Shown in pieces: positions 46,738 to 55,520 of a stretch of 64,000 nucleotides of DNA. The notes beneath the pieces were generated by a model, which did no database searches, had not been told where the DNA came from, and worked only from the letters and a program-made list of their open reading frames with translations. How positions within the stretch are numbered: the first letter of the stretch is position 1; each line of letters begins with the position of its first letter. Both the position numbers and the translations under genes were made by a program. The DNA comes from Cyclobacterium amurskyense (GTDB lineage Bacteria > Bacteroidota > Bacteroidia > Cytophagales > Cyclobacteriaceae). The stretch lies in assembly GCF_001050135.1 (NCBI RefSeq), contig NZ_CP012040.1, forward strand, positions 3,427,001 through 3,491,000, written 5' to 3'.

Positions 46738-46747
46738 AAAGGAGGTG
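46738..46747 (+). promoter_or_regulatory. Strong Shine-Dalgarno sequence of rpsU
   Basis: AAAGGAGGTG at 46738-46747 is complementary to nine bases of the 16S anti-SD and lies 6 bp before the ATG at 46754. Strong SDs are rare in this phylum. This one is known from rpsU of Bacteroidota, where bS21 helps sequester the anti-SD, so it fits autoregulation. Confidence 0.85.
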
Positions 46748-46753
46748 TATTAT

Positions 46754-46948
46754 ATGATCGTAGTTAACGTAAAAGAGAACGAATCTATCGAGAAAGCGCT
46801 AAAGCGTTTCAAGAAGAAGTTTGATAAAACAGGAGTCATCCGTGAATTGAGAAGCAGACAGGCTTTTGAAAAACCTTCTATCACAAGAAGAACAGAAGTA
46901 ATTAAAGCAGCTTACAAGCAGCGCATGCAAGAAGAAGAAGGTAAATAA
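46754..46948 (+). CDS. rpsU: Small ribosomal subunit protein bS21
   Basis: 64 aa from the ATG at 46754; three codons upstream are an SD-containing leader, not coding. Basic and helical: VKENESIEKALKRFKKKF, TGVIRELRSRQAFEKP, SITRRTEVIKAAYKQRMQ. It is a late-assembly protein of the 30S platform, near the anti-SD. Promoter and strong SD are upstream; a terminator-like hairpin follows 28 bp after the stop. Confidence 0.96.
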   Translation: MIVVNVKENESIEKALKRFKKKFDKTGVIRELRSRQAFEKPSITRRTEVIKAAYKQRMQEEEGK

Positions 46949-46976
46949 GAAAACCTTTCTTTTTCGAAAAATATTA

Positions 46977-47013
46977 AGCATATTGATGTTCTAAAACATC
47001 GATATGCTTTTTT
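46977..47013 (+). terminator. rpsU terminator overlapping the xerC start codon
   Basis: AGCATATTGATGTT (46977-46990) and AACATCGATATGCT (46995-47008) form a 14-bp stem with one G-U pair and a CTAA loop, followed by TTTTTT. The xerC ATG (47004-47006) is in the 3' arm, so the hairpin could both end rpsU transcripts and hide the xerC start in read-through RNA. Confidence 0.8.
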
Positions 47014-47888
47014 CATTTATTAGCTACCTGGAACACGAGAAAAGGGTAAGTCCACACACGGTCTTGGCTTATAGAAAGGACCTGGAACAGTTTTTCCTTT
47101 TTATAAATACAGCTTTTGGCTTGGAAAATGCGGAGGATGCTGGTCATGCCGAGATCAGGGCATGGATGGTGGATTTAATTGAAGAGGGGCTAGAAGTCGC
47201 CACTGTAAACAGAAAAATGGCCACTTTACGGTCTTTCTATAAATTTTTATTGCACTCCGAAATCATCAACCAAGACCCAACTTTTAAAATAAGGTCATTA
47301 AAAAAGGGCAGAAACCTTCCTGCCTTTATCCAGGAAAAAGAAATTTATCGCCTTCTTGAACAAGCAAATTTTGACAATGATTTTGAGGGACAACGGGACC
47401 GAATGGTCATGCAAACCCTTTACCTCACAGGTATTAGATTGTCAGAATTGATAGGATTGAGATGGTCTGCTTTGGACCTTAGTCAGTTACAGATAAAAGT
47501 GCTTGGCAAAGGCAAAAAATACCGAATTATCCCTATTTCTAGTGAACTTAGAATAGCTATCCTTAGCTATAAAAAAGTTTTTGAAGAATGTTTTTCTATT
47601 CAAAACGAAAATGATTTTTTTATCGTTAGATTAAATAGAGAGCAAGCTTATCCCATGATGATTTATAGAATCGTCAAGAAATGTTTAAATCTTTTTGTCC
47701 GAAATACCAAGAGTAGTCCTCACCTTATGAGACACACCTTTGCAACTCACCTACTAAATAAAGGAGCAGATCTAAATGCTGTTAAAGACCTTCTGGGACA
47801 TGCTAGTTTAGCAGCCACCCAGGTATATACTCATAATTCTATTGAGAAACTTAAGGCTGTGTATGAACAGGCACATCCAAAAGCTTAA
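47004..47888 (+). CDS. xerC: Tyrosine recombinase XerC
   Basis: 294 aa. N-terminal SAM-like core-binding domain (EHEKRVSPHTVLAYRKDLEQF) and C-terminal catalytic domain with Arg (TLYLTGIRLSELI), Lys (VLGKGKKYR), HxxR (PHLMRHTFATH), LGH and the nucleophile Tyr (TQVYTHNS). It resolves chromosome dimers at dif together with XerD. The only usable start is the ATG at 47004, inside the rpsU terminator stem, as an in-frame TAA lies just upstream. Followed by hpf. Confidence 0.93.
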   Translation: MLFSFISYLEHEKRVSPHTVLAYRKDLEQFFLFINTAFGLENAEDAGHAEIRAWMVDLIEEGLEVATVNRKMATLRSFYKFLLHSEIINQDPTFKIRSLKKGRNLPAFIQEKEIYRLLEQANFDNDFEGQRDRMVMQTLYLTGIRLSELIGLRWSALDLSQLQIKVLGKGKKYRIIPISSELRIAILSYKKVFEECFSIQNENDFFIVRLNREQAYPMMIYRIVKKCLNLFVRNTKSSPHLMRHTFATHLLNKGADLNAVKDLLGHASLAATQVYTHNSIEKLKAVYEQAHPKA

Positions 47889-47920
47889 AAATTAAGTTTA
47901 ACTTTTAAACGTTTATTATT

Positions 47921-48226
47921 ATGAAATTACAAATGCATTCAATTCATTTCGTCGCTGATCAGAAGTTGACCAATTTTATTCAGAAAAAAGCAGATAAACT
48001 AGATACTTATTATGATCAGATCATTGATGGTGAGGTTTTTATGAGGTTGGATAAAAATGATAAAAGTGAAAATAAAATCGTGGAAATCAAACTGAATGTA
48101 CCAGGTAAACAATTTTTTGCAAAAAATCAAAACGACTCTTTTGAAGCGGCAGCTGATGATTCCATAGAAGCCCTTCGTAGACAAATTAAAAAGCACAAAG
48201 AAAAACTTGTTCTATCTAAACAATAG
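47921..48226 (+). CDS. hpf: Ribosome hibernation promoting factor
   Basis: 101 aa, the short-type HPF/YfiA fold: IHFVADQKLTNFIQKKADKLD, GEVFMRLDKND, KIVEIKLNVPGKQFFAKNQN, DDSIEALRRQIKKHKEKL. It binds the 30S decoding region and keeps ribosomes idle in slow growth. It follows xerC by 33 bp in the conserved rpsU-xerC-hpf order. A terminator follows 19 bp after the stop. Confidence 0.93.
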   Translation: MKLQMHSIHFVADQKLTNFIQKKADKLDTYYDQIIDGEVFMRLDKNDKSENKIVEIKLNVPGKQFFAKNQNDSFEAAADDSIEALRRQIKKHKEKLVLSKQ

Positions 48227-48244
48227 TTATAATCATTAAAAATT

Positions 48245-48278
48245 AAAAAAGGGTTGCCATTTGGTAACCCTTTTTTTT
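48245..48278. terminator. Bidirectional terminator after hpf
   Basis: AAAAAAGGGTTGCCA and TGGTAACCCTTTTTT pair with one mismatch around a TT loop; T-runs lie on both sides, also serving the convergent GT39 gene that ends at 48281. Confidence 0.9.
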
Positions 48279-48280
48279 AT

Positions 48281-49933
48281 CTAAGCAGGGAATCTTTCAA
48301 TCCAATAATACTTTTTACCCCACTTCATCTTTTCCTCTGTGGTGTTACCGTTTAATATGGACATTATCATCTCCTTTATATATTTAGGATCCCAATTTAA
48401 ACTGACAACATCTTTAATCGGAAGCAAGCCATCCAGGGCCCTTTTATTAGGTTCATCACAAATGAAATAAGCGTAACTTTCAGGCACTTCTTCTAAGGAA
48501 GAGAATGTTTTCATGAAGAATTCCGGTCCTAGCCCTATTCTTATTTTACTAGCATAATGTAAGTTTCCAAGGAAGGCAATTTTGCTATTTTCAGGTATTT
48601 CATGAGTCGAAATATAGGCTTGTACTTGTCTGCCCTGGTTAGGTATGGATAAGGGATGGGTTACCAATGATACCGAGAGAAACAAGAGTAGAATAGAAAG
48701 TCCCAAAACCTGCACTTGGTAATTCGGTTGGTTTACTTTTTTCCATAGCAAAACGCTTAAACCAAAGCCAATGATCCATTGGCCATAAATCCAAAAGGAA
48801 CTACCAAGTCCCACATGGGCAAATAAAGCGACAAACAGAACAAGCCAATTAATGCCTAAAAAAACCTTTGTCCAAAGCTTCATGGCATTGGTCGGTCTAG
48901 GAGTTGTTTTCAAAACAATCCCCGCAAGGAGAATCGCTGAGATAGGAGTAACGGGTAGGAGGTAGCGCTCATAGAAGGTCGATACCATCGCTGTCATGCC
49001 AATGATCGATAAGGTCCAGATTATAGCAAAACCAAAGAATGCTTTGTTTTGACTGAAAATGGATTTTAACCCTGATGGAAGCGCCTTGATTTTTAGACTG
49101 ACCCAAGGAAGGAAGAGCCCAACCATCAATAGCACAGCAAAGATAAAATGTTTCACGATCATCCATATCCTGCTACCTACACGCATGCCAACTTGATCTT
49201 CTAAAAAGGAGTCCAAATAAATTGATCCGAATTTCATGTACATGGCGACAAACCAAAACAAGGATATAAACAAGGCCAGGGCAATTGCAGGTAGGTACAA
49301 TAATTTCATCAGTTTGATGCGTTGCCAAGGGTTGAATAGCATATAGGCAATTGCGACCAAACCTAAAGCAGCAGCAGGTAATCCCTTTGTTTCAAAGGCA
49401 AAAGCCAATCCTAAATAAAAAAACCAGAAGTACTTTTTGGGACTGTTATTTCCATACTTCAACAAGCCTGTAATGCCTACAGCAGCCAAAGTCATAAAAA
49501 AAGCCAGTAAAATATCTGGGATGGAACGTGTACTGCTGAATATGATAATTGGGTGGGTGGCAACTATCCATGCTGACCATATAGGGAGTTTATTGCTTCT
49601 CCCTACCATCTTAGCAATATGATAAACCAAAGGGATTATCCCAGCACCGAATAGAAGAAATAATATCCGTGAAGAGTAGGCAGCTACACCAAAAGTCTTG
49701 AAGCCCGCAAGAACGAACCAATAGGTCAGTATGGGTTTTTTAAATCGTAATTCACCACTGCCTAGGTAGGTGGTAAGATAGTCTCCATTTTGCATCATAC
49801 GAATAGCCGCATCAGTATAATACATTTCATCTGGGTAGTGGAGATGAAAATCTAGCGCAAATGGACCTACCAATACTAAAAATGCTAGCATAGGGAAGCC
49901 GTAGGAGTTAATCCATCCTGGAGTTTTGTTCAT
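48281..49933 (-). CDS. ArnT-like GT39/GT83 family glycosyltransferase
   Basis: 550 aa integral membrane protein with about ten hydrophobic helices. The first loop carries the Asp/Glu-rich pattern LDFHLHYPDEMYYTDAA and RMMQNGDYLT, the signature of PMT/ArnT enzymes that use polyprenyl-phosphate-linked sugars. RFKKPILTYWFVLAGF follows. The C-terminal third is a soluble periplasmic part. Target and sugar are unknown; lipid A or glycoprotein decoration is possible. It is separated from hpf by a terminator. Confidence 0.9.
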   Translation of the reverse strand: MNKTPGWINSYGFPMLAFLVLVGPFALDFHLHYPDEMYYTDAAIRMMQNGDYLTTYLGSGELRFKKPILTYWFVLAGFKTFGVAAYSSRILFLLFGAGIIPLVYHIAKMVGRSNKLPIWSAWIVATHPIIIFSSTRSIPDILLAFFMTLAAVGITGLLKYGNNSPKKYFWFFYLGLAFAFETKGLPAAALGLVAIAYMLFNPWQRIKLMKLLYLPAIALALFISLFWFVAMYMKFGSIYLDSFLEDQVGMRVGSRIWMIVKHFIFAVLLMVGLFLPWVSLKIKALPSGLKSIFSQNKAFFGFAIIWTLSIIGMTAMVSTFYERYLLPVTPISAILLAGIVLKTTPRPTNAMKLWTKVFLGINWLVLFVALFAHVGLGSSFWIYGQWIIGFGLSVLLWKKVNQPNYQVQVLGLSILLLFLSVSLVTHPLSIPNQGRQVQAYISTHEIPENSKIAFLGNLHYASKIRIGLGPEFFMKTFSSLEEVPESYAYFICDEPNKRALDGLLPIKDVVSLNWDPKYIKEMIMSILNGNTTEEKMKWGKKYYWIERFPA

Positions 49934-50108
49934 GGCGGAAAAGAATAAGGAGTAAAATTAAAAAAATAAAATGCTTGGGAGGTGTTTTCTACCTAAAAGA
50001 ACGTTGAATTTGAAACGATTTTAAGAACTGCTAGATTGTTTAATGCCATTTTCGGGATAAAGCATTTAATTAGTAGGAGGCCTAAGAGCCAGATTTTATG
50101 CAAAAAAT

Positions 50109-50150
50109 ATTCAGCAGGGCAATAAACAACGATTTATTGCCCTGCTGAAT
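50109..50150 (-). terminator. Long perfect hairpin, terminator of the Gfo/Idh gene
   Basis: ATTCAGCAGGGCAATAAA and its complement form an uninterrupted 18-bp stem with a six-base loop (CAACGA). On the minus strand the hairpin is followed by ATTTTTTG, so it ends the leftward transcript, 19 bp after the stop. Confidence 0.85.
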
Positions 50151-50168
50151 TAGAGGACCCCAATCAAA

Positions 50169-51263
50169 TTAAAGGTTTACTCTTTTACCTTTTTTGGCAG
50201 ACTTGAGAATCGCTTCCACTATTCGGATGTCGCGGAGGCCTTCTTCACCTGGCACCAATGGTGCTTTGTTTTCTATTATGGCCAAGGCATCATCATCCAT
50301 TTGACTGGCTTGTTGCCAAGGGACTTCATAGGAATGATTGATTTTTCCCAGTGGACTTTCACCTTTAGCTCCCCCATAGCTGGAGAAAGGTTTCAAAGCG
50401 ATATCTCCTTTTTCACATTCCACTGTCATGAAATTAGTACCTTCAGCAAAGCTGGTTCTTATGTCCGCAAACACAGCCCCTGGGAATTCCAGTTTTGCCG
50501 TTACTTCATCTGCTAGGCCGTCTTTATAAATTTCTGGTCGGGTAGAGATGGCTTTGGCTGATACCACAGCTATAGGTTCCATGTTCATGCCCAATCGGGC
50601 ACCTTGAATGGCATAAACACCCATGTCATAAATTACGCCCCCACCCATTTCTTTTTTCTGTTTCCAATGGTCGGTCCTGTTTTCTCTGTAACCTGCTGCA
50701 CAGTTTACATATTTCACCTTACCCAACTTATTGTTTTGGATGATTGACCTGTATTCTTGAGTGTTTGGTTCATGATGCAACCTGTAGCCAATGGTGAGTT
50801 GTACATTGTTCTTTTTACAAGCATTGATCATGTTTTGACATTCCTTACTGGTAACGGCCATGGGCTTTTCACACCAGACATGTTTTCCTGCATTGCTTGC
50901 CCTAATCACATATTCTTCATGCATTGAAGGCGGCAAAACCACATAGACTACATCAATGTCAGGATTGTCTGCTATGGAGTCAAAAGTGTCATAATTGTAA
51001 ATGTTTTTTTCTGGGATTTGGTATTTCTCTTTCCAAGCTACTGCTTTTTCAGGAGTGCCTGTTACTATGCCCGCCAGGTAGCAATGTTCTGTCTGCTGCA
51101 AAGCTGGGGCTAAAAGATCGGTGCTGTAATAGCCTAGACCTACAAGGGCCACACCTAGTTTTCGTCCTTTTTTAGCGGCTAATAATTCGTAGGGATTGAT
51201 CAGGGCCAAGCTACTTCCTAAAGCTATTGATTTGATCGCATTTCTTCTGGATTGGGTATTCAT
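50169..51263 (-). CDS. Tat-exported Gfo/Idh/MocA family oxidoreductase
   Basis: 364 aa. Leader QSRRNAIKSIALGSSLALI is twin-arginine type, like periplasmic glucose-fructose oxidoreductase. NAD(P)-binding segment VALVGLGYYSTDLLAPAL, EKP motif Glu132-Lys133-Pro134 (WCEKPMAV), then the substrate domain with KEMGGGVIYDMGVYAI. Family members oxidise or reduce sugars, inositols or glycosides with a tightly bound nicotinamide cofactor. Single gene on the minus strand with its own terminator. Substrate unknown. Confidence 0.9.
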   Translation of the reverse strand: MNTQSRRNAIKSIALGSSLALINPYELLAAKKGRKLGVALVGLGYYSTDLLAPALQQTEHCYLAGIVTGTPEKAVAWKEKYQIPEKNIYNYDTFDSIADNPDIDVVYVVLPPSMHEEYVIRASNAGKHVWCEKPMAVTSKECQNMINACKKNNVQLTIGYRLHHEPNTQEYRSIIQNNKLGKVKYVNCAAGYRENRTDHWKQKKEMGGGVIYDMGVYAIQGARLGMNMEPIAVVSAKAISTRPEIYKDGLADEVTAKLEFPGAVFADIRTSFAEGTNFMTVECEKGDIALKPFSSYGGAKGESPLGKINHSYEVPWQQASQMDDDALAIIENKAPLVPGEEGLRDIRIVEAILKSAKKGKRVNL

Positions 51264-51635
51264 AGGGTTAGGTTTTTGGTATAATAATATGCTGTATTTA
51301 GAGAATTGGGTATGCTAGTTTAGGATTGTAAAAGATTTTAAAAAAGACTTTTGTTTAATTGACCAGTTATTGATTGACTTTAGCTAATAAACGGCTACAG
51401 TCGATAACATTGCTAGAAAAGCGTGACAATTATTCTTTTTTTGGAATAATTGTCAAAGTAAGTCCTTTTGTATCCATTTATTGCTTGTTTTGGATTCAAT
51501 ATAATCAAATTAACTATTTGGTCAAAGGTGGAAAAGTGAAGGATGTCTCAATTTGGTGATCTTTTAAGGGTAGGTTTTAGGCAATCAATTTGCCACAGCT
51601 TTTAAAAAGCATTAATTTCGTGTAAATTTTGAATC
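51264..51635. other. Divergent intergenic gap, no gene recognised
   Basis: 372 bp between the Gfo/Idh gene and the GT2 gene. Short frames have no recognisable product. No clear RNA or promoter box. Confidence 0.4.
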
Positions 51636-52589
51636 ATGACCCAACCAGAGATTTCCGTTGTCATTACCATTTTTAATGAAGAAGGTAATATTGCACCTTT
51701 GCATGAAGCAGTGTACAGTGCCTTATCGGCAATAGATTATGAGTTGATTTTGGTGGACGATGGTTCCACAGATCGCTCAGTAGAGAAGATGAAGCTTTTA
51801 GCAAATGACAGGACTCGTGTGCTGGTTTTTAATAAAAACTATGGTCAGACCACAGCATTGGCTGCAGGTATTGACCATTCCAATGGGAAATACATTGTGA
51901 CTATGGATGGGGATCTTCAAAATGACCCTAGCGATATACCTATGCTGCTTGACATGGTGAGGAATGGTGATTGGGATGTAGTAGCTGGACGAAGAGCCAA
52001 TAGAAAGGATGGCTTCGTGCTTAGAAAATTACCAAGTAAAATGGCCAATTGGTTGATCCGACATACCACTAAGGTTTATTTGTCTGATTATGGCTGTAGT
52101 TTAAGAATTTATAAAGCGCATATTGCCCAGAATATGGGTTTATACGGTGAATTGCATAGGTTTATTCCTGTTTTAGCAAAGCAGGAAGGTGCAAAAATGA
52201 CCGAGGTAGATGTCAAACATCATCCTAGAATACATGGAGAGTCAAAATACGGACTAAGCAGAACTTTTAAAGTAATTGCTGATCTTATTCTGATGCTCTT
52301 CTTTCAGAAATATTTTCAGCGGCCCATACATATTTTCGGAACCCTGGGGCTCTTTGCTTTCACAGGTGGGGTTTTGATTAATTTCTACCTACTTATCCTT
52401 AAAATTATGGGAGAGGATATTTGGGGACGTCCTATACTATTGGTAGGGTTCATCCTGTTGTTGGGTGGAGTCCAATTAATCACAACTGGAATTGTAGCTG
52501 AAATAATTGTAAGAACCTATTTCGAATCCCAGAACAAAAAGACGTATACAGTGAAAGCAATTTTCCAAGGTGATAAAAAAGAGGCTTAA
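51636..52589 (+). CDS. Family 2 glycosyltransferase (DPM/GtrB-like) with two C-terminal membrane helices
   Basis: 317 aa. GT-A domain: EISVVITIFNEEGNIAPLHEA, ELILVDDGSTDRSVEKM, VFNKNYGQTTALAAGID and the DxD-type MDGDLQNDP, then YGCSLRIYKA. Two helices lie at about residues 230-250 and 265-290. Such enzymes transfer sugars from NDP-sugars to polyprenyl phosphate. It overlaps the next gene by 20 bp, a gene pair common in glycan modification, with a flippase-like partner. Confidence 0.92.
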   Translation: MTQPEISVVITIFNEEGNIAPLHEAVYSALSAIDYELILVDDGSTDRSVEKMKLLANDRTRVLVFNKNYGQTTALAAGIDHSNGKYIVTMDGDLQNDPSDIPMLLDMVRNGDWDVVAGRRANRKDGFVLRKLPSKMANWLIRHTTKVYLSDYGCSLRIYKAHIAQNMGLYGELHRFIPVLAKQEGAKMTEVDVKHHPRIHGESKYGLSRTFKVIADLILMLFFQKYFQRPIHIFGTLGLFAFTGGVLINFYLLILKIMGEDIWGRPILLVGFILLLGGVQLITTGIVAEIIVRTYFESQNKKTYTVKAIFQGDKKEA

Positions 52590-53418
52590 ATTTTTTCTAA
52601 AGATCTTCCTTACCGGCTTAGCACTGTATCTGGTTTTCAACAAAATAGATACCAAGACTACCTGGAAAGTAATCCAATCCTCCAATCCAGGTTGGTTATT
52701 TCTGGCATGGGTGCTTTTTGTAATTTCTAAATTCTTTAGCGCTATAAGATTAAATATTTATTTCAAGGACATAGGCCTACAACTTCCTGAGATGAAAAAT
52801 GTAAAGTTGTATGCCATAGGCATGTTTTACAATTTATTTCTTCCCGGTGGGATAGGGGGAGATGGCTACAAGGTTTACTTGCTAAATAAAATTCATAAAA
52901 TCCCAGTTAAACAATTACTCAGTGCAGTATTGCTTGACAGAGGCAATGGACTGGCTGTTTTACTTTGGTTGATGTTTTGTCTAATGCTAATTCTGAATCT
53001 GCCATGGGATTTCCCGGTGTCTATGTTTTGGCTAGGTATTTTAGGATTAGTGGCCATTCCCCCAGGGTTTTACTTGGTGATGTTGCTGTTTTTTAAACAA
53101 TTCATGAGGACCATTCCATCGAGTACAGGCTTTTCTTTTCTTAACCAAGGCCTACAATTGTGCAGTGCATATTTTATTTTAATGAGCTTAGGGGTGCAAC
53201 AACAAGTAATTCCCTACCTTTTTGTGTTTCTCGTTTCAAGCACTGTATCTGTATTACCGCTAACGATTGGAGGAGTAGGGGCTAGAGAATTGGTTTTTGT
53301 TCTTGCCCATGAGTATGTTGGAATAGACCAGAATGTGGCTGTAGCCTTTAGTCTTTTGTTCTTCCTTATTTCTATGCTTACCTCACTTTCGGGTGTTTTT
53401 GTCAAATACAAAGGGTAA
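52570..53418 (+). CDS. Lysylphosphatidylglycerol synthase TM-region (UPF0104/flippase-like) membrane protein
   Basis: 282 aa starting at a GTG that overlaps the GT2 gene. About eight hydrophobic helices. Family segments: FLKIFLTGLALYLVFNKID, RLNIYFKDIG, GMFYNLFLPGGIGGDGYKVYLLNK, SAVLLDRGNGLAVLLWL and GGVGARELVFVLAHEYVG. It is related to the transmembrane half of MprF/AglD proteins. Overlap with GT2 suggests that it moves or handles the lipid-linked sugar. Confidence 0.87.
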   Translation: MIKKRLKFFLKIFLTGLALYLVFNKIDTKTTWKVIQSSNPGWLFLAWVLFVISKFFSAIRLNIYFKDIGLQLPEMKNVKLYAIGMFYNLFLPGGIGGDGYKVYLLNKIHKIPVKQLLSAVLLDRGNGLAVLLWLMFCLMLILNLPWDFPVSMFWLGILGLVAIPPGFYLVMLLFFKQFMRTIPSSTGFSFLNQGLQLCSAYFILMSLGVQQQVIPYLFVFLVSSTVSVLPLTIGGVGARELVFVLAHEYVGIDQNVAVAFSLLFFLISMLTSLSGVFVKYKG

Positions 53419-53537
53419 ACAATTGTCTAAATAAAATTCTATTTCCTTGAATCCTCCACATTTTAGGTGATTATAGCATATACGCTATAGAATACAGAGA
53501 TATTTTTTAGTATAGAAGTTGGAAGACAATGGTTTTT

Positions 53538-53585
53538 TTAACCCGGATTATGTAATAGAATGTCTATTGCATATTTCGGGTTTAA
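53538..53585 (-). repeat. Dispersed element copy D: the two terminal repeats joined (48 bp)
   Basis: TTAACCCGGATTATGTAATAG is followed directly by AATGTC and then TATTGCATATTTCGGGTTTAA, which are the right and left ends of the 218-bp element in reverse orientation with the interior missing. It forms a near-perfect hairpin. It lies about 190 bp upstream of the ceramidase-like gene, in the 353-bp gap 53419-53771, which contains no gene. Confidence 0.85.
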
Positions 53586-53730
53586 CCTTATCTAAAAGGA
53601 ATTAGCCAGACCCATCTTGGTTTCCACGCAAAACAATACCCTCTTTTCTTCTCTTTTTCGAAATTCAGCAAAGAGTTTATAATGATTATAACAGTAGATT
53701 TAAGTATAGAAATACCCGAGTAATTAAAAA

Positions 53731-53738
53731 TATATTTG
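53731..53738 (+). promoter_or_regulatory. Probable -7 element (TATATTTG) for the ceramidase-like gene
   Basis: TATATTTG 34 bp before the ATG matches TAnnTTTG. No good -33 box was seen. AATACCCGA at 53711-53719 and GGGTAT at 53738-53743 flank it as a small inverted pair. Confidence 0.5.
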
Positions 53739-53771
53739 GGTATATTGCCTTAACGCCCAAATAATTAAAAC

Positions 53772-55307
53772 ATGAAGAAATTTATATTGGTTTTAGCGCA
53801 TTCAGAATCGGATCGGATCTTTCCGAAGAATTTATTTTTTTTATTACTATTTATACTTGTTTTTTGTTCACCTGCATTGGCCCAAATGAGAGCAGGAGTG
53901 GGCAAAATGGACATCACCGATAGGGACGCAGGAGCCGTCAATGACCCTCTTTTTGCTAAAGCAATGGTCTTGGATGATGGAACTACAAAGATGGTTATTA
54001 TTACCCTTGATGTTGTGGCAGTGGAGGGGATTGGTCCCATCCCTGAAGGGTTCATGAAAACCGTCCGAAGTCAAATCCAAAAGAAACTAGGCATTCCTCC
54101 CTCTAATGTGTTAATTAATGCCAGCCATTGCCATGGAATCGTTAGGAAGGATGTGGATCAACTGACGATAGAAGCCGTTTTAGCAGCGAGTGAAAACATG
54201 GTAAAAGTGAAGGCAGGCTCAGGAAGTGGTCATGAAAATAGAATCATGGAAAATAGGAGGGTTTATTTAACCAACGGGGAACAAGTAGATATGAGGCGAG
54301 CTTACCCTTTTCCTCCCGACGAACAAATTGCCAAAATAGGTCCAATTGATCCTGAGATTGGAATTTTAAGGTTGGATAAGCTAAATGGTGATAATTTGGC
54401 AGTGATCTATAATTTCGCTGTTCACCCCATACAAGGCGTTCCAAACGGAGGGAATACAGCAGATATGATTGGTTTTGCTTCGAAGGTTATAGAGGATAAT
54501 CTAGAAGGAAGCATGGCTTTTTTTCTGCAAGGGTGCGGAGGAGATATTAACCCTGTCTCCTATAAAGGGGTAGGTACACCTCCAGATGCAGAACCATTGG
54601 GAAATATGCTTGGGCTCAGCGTACTCAATGCCTTAAAGGAAATCCCTAGTAAAAAAGTCAGTAAAATACAACTTATCAATGAAAGCATGGAACTTCCCAT
54701 GGCCGATTTTCAAAGCCGAATTAAAGCGTTAGAGGACAGGCAAATGAAATTGGTTCAATCTTTTCGTGGCACCAATATAAACTTAAAAACATTTCTTGGC
54801 TTATTGGATGAACACAATAATTCAGCGACTTATCCTTCAGCATATGCCTACAGATACATGCATGAAGCCATGATTGGAGCATGTGGATTGCAGACCTGGG
54901 ATGAGGTCAATAAGAATGACATGACAAATTACCAAAACAATATTTACATCATGGAAGAACTCATTCGGGTCAACACCAACTTGGCATTGGTGAAAATGCA
55001 CAATGAATTGGCTCAGGGCGAACCTATGATTCCAGTTGAAATTTTAGCTGTGAATATTGGTGATTTTTATATGGTTACCTTTCCAGGAGAGTTGACCGTT
55101 GAAATAGGATTGAACATTAAAGAGCGATCCAAATATGCGTCCACTTTTGTGGCAGGCTATACCAATGGATACATCTATTATGCACCAACTGCTGAACAGC
55201 TAAGAAATACAGGCGCGGCACAGGAAGATAGTGACACCTTTTTGGCTCCTGAATGGCAAGCCCTATTCGAAAAGAAGGTAGAGGAGATGTTAAATCAGTT
55301 GAATTAG
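53772..55307 (+). CDS. Neutral/alkaline ceramidase N-terminal-domain protein
   Basis: 511 aa with a signal or anchor segment (residues about 20-37, ending PALAQ). The body follows the PF04734 pattern: RAGVGKMDITDRD, VIITLDVVAVEG, VLINASHCHGI (metal-binding His), FAVHPIQGVPNGGN, FFLQGCGGDINPV, and FPGELTVEIGL and VAGYTNGYIYYAPT. Characterised members are zinc amidases for ceramide; in environmental Bacteroidota the domain often has an unknown substrate and 511 aa is shorter than full ceramidase. Single gene. Confidence 0.85.
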   Translation: MKKFILVLAHSESDRIFPKNLFFLLLFILVFCSPALAQMRAGVGKMDITDRDAGAVNDPLFAKAMVLDDGTTKMVIITLDVVAVEGIGPIPEGFMKTVRSQIQKKLGIPPSNVLINASHCHGIVRKDVDQLTIEAVLAASENMVKVKAGSGSGHENRIMENRRVYLTNGEQVDMRRAYPFPPDEQIAKIGPIDPEIGILRLDKLNGDNLAVIYNFAVHPIQGVPNGGNTADMIGFASKVIEDNLEGSMAFFLQGCGGDINPVSYKGVGTPPDAEPLGNMLGLSVLNALKEIPSKKVSKIQLINESMELPMADFQSRIKALEDRQMKLVQSFRGTNINLKTFLGLLDEHNNSATYPSAYAYRYMHEAMIGACGLQTWDEVNKNDMTNYQNNIYIMEELIRVNTNLALVKMHNELAQGEPMIPVEILAVNIGDFYMVTFPGELTVEIGLNIKERSKYASTFVAGYTNGYIYYAPTAEQLRNTGAAQEDSDTFLAPEWQALFEKKVEEMLNQLN

Positions 55308-55464
55308 CACTTGCCCATAGGGGGTATTATGGCTTTTTAAGGGGTATTAACTATCCACCTTTTCCATTCTTTAGCTAGGATTAGGTGTTATGGCTTCCTG
55401 ATTCCATCATACAATTGAAGATCAACGGTCTATTTCATGACGGGACAAGCTATAAAAATAAAAA

Positions 55465-55495
55465 AAAACCTGACCAAAATATAAGGTCAGGCTTT
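55465..55495 (-). terminator. Terminator of the ribosomal protein/tsf operon
   Basis: On the minus strand AAAGCCTGACC pairs with GGTCAGGTTTT (one wobble), followed by a run of T. It lies 26 bp after the tsf stop. Confidence 0.85.
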
Positions 55496-55520
55496 AAATA
55501 TTGTTTGTTTACTGTCGGGA

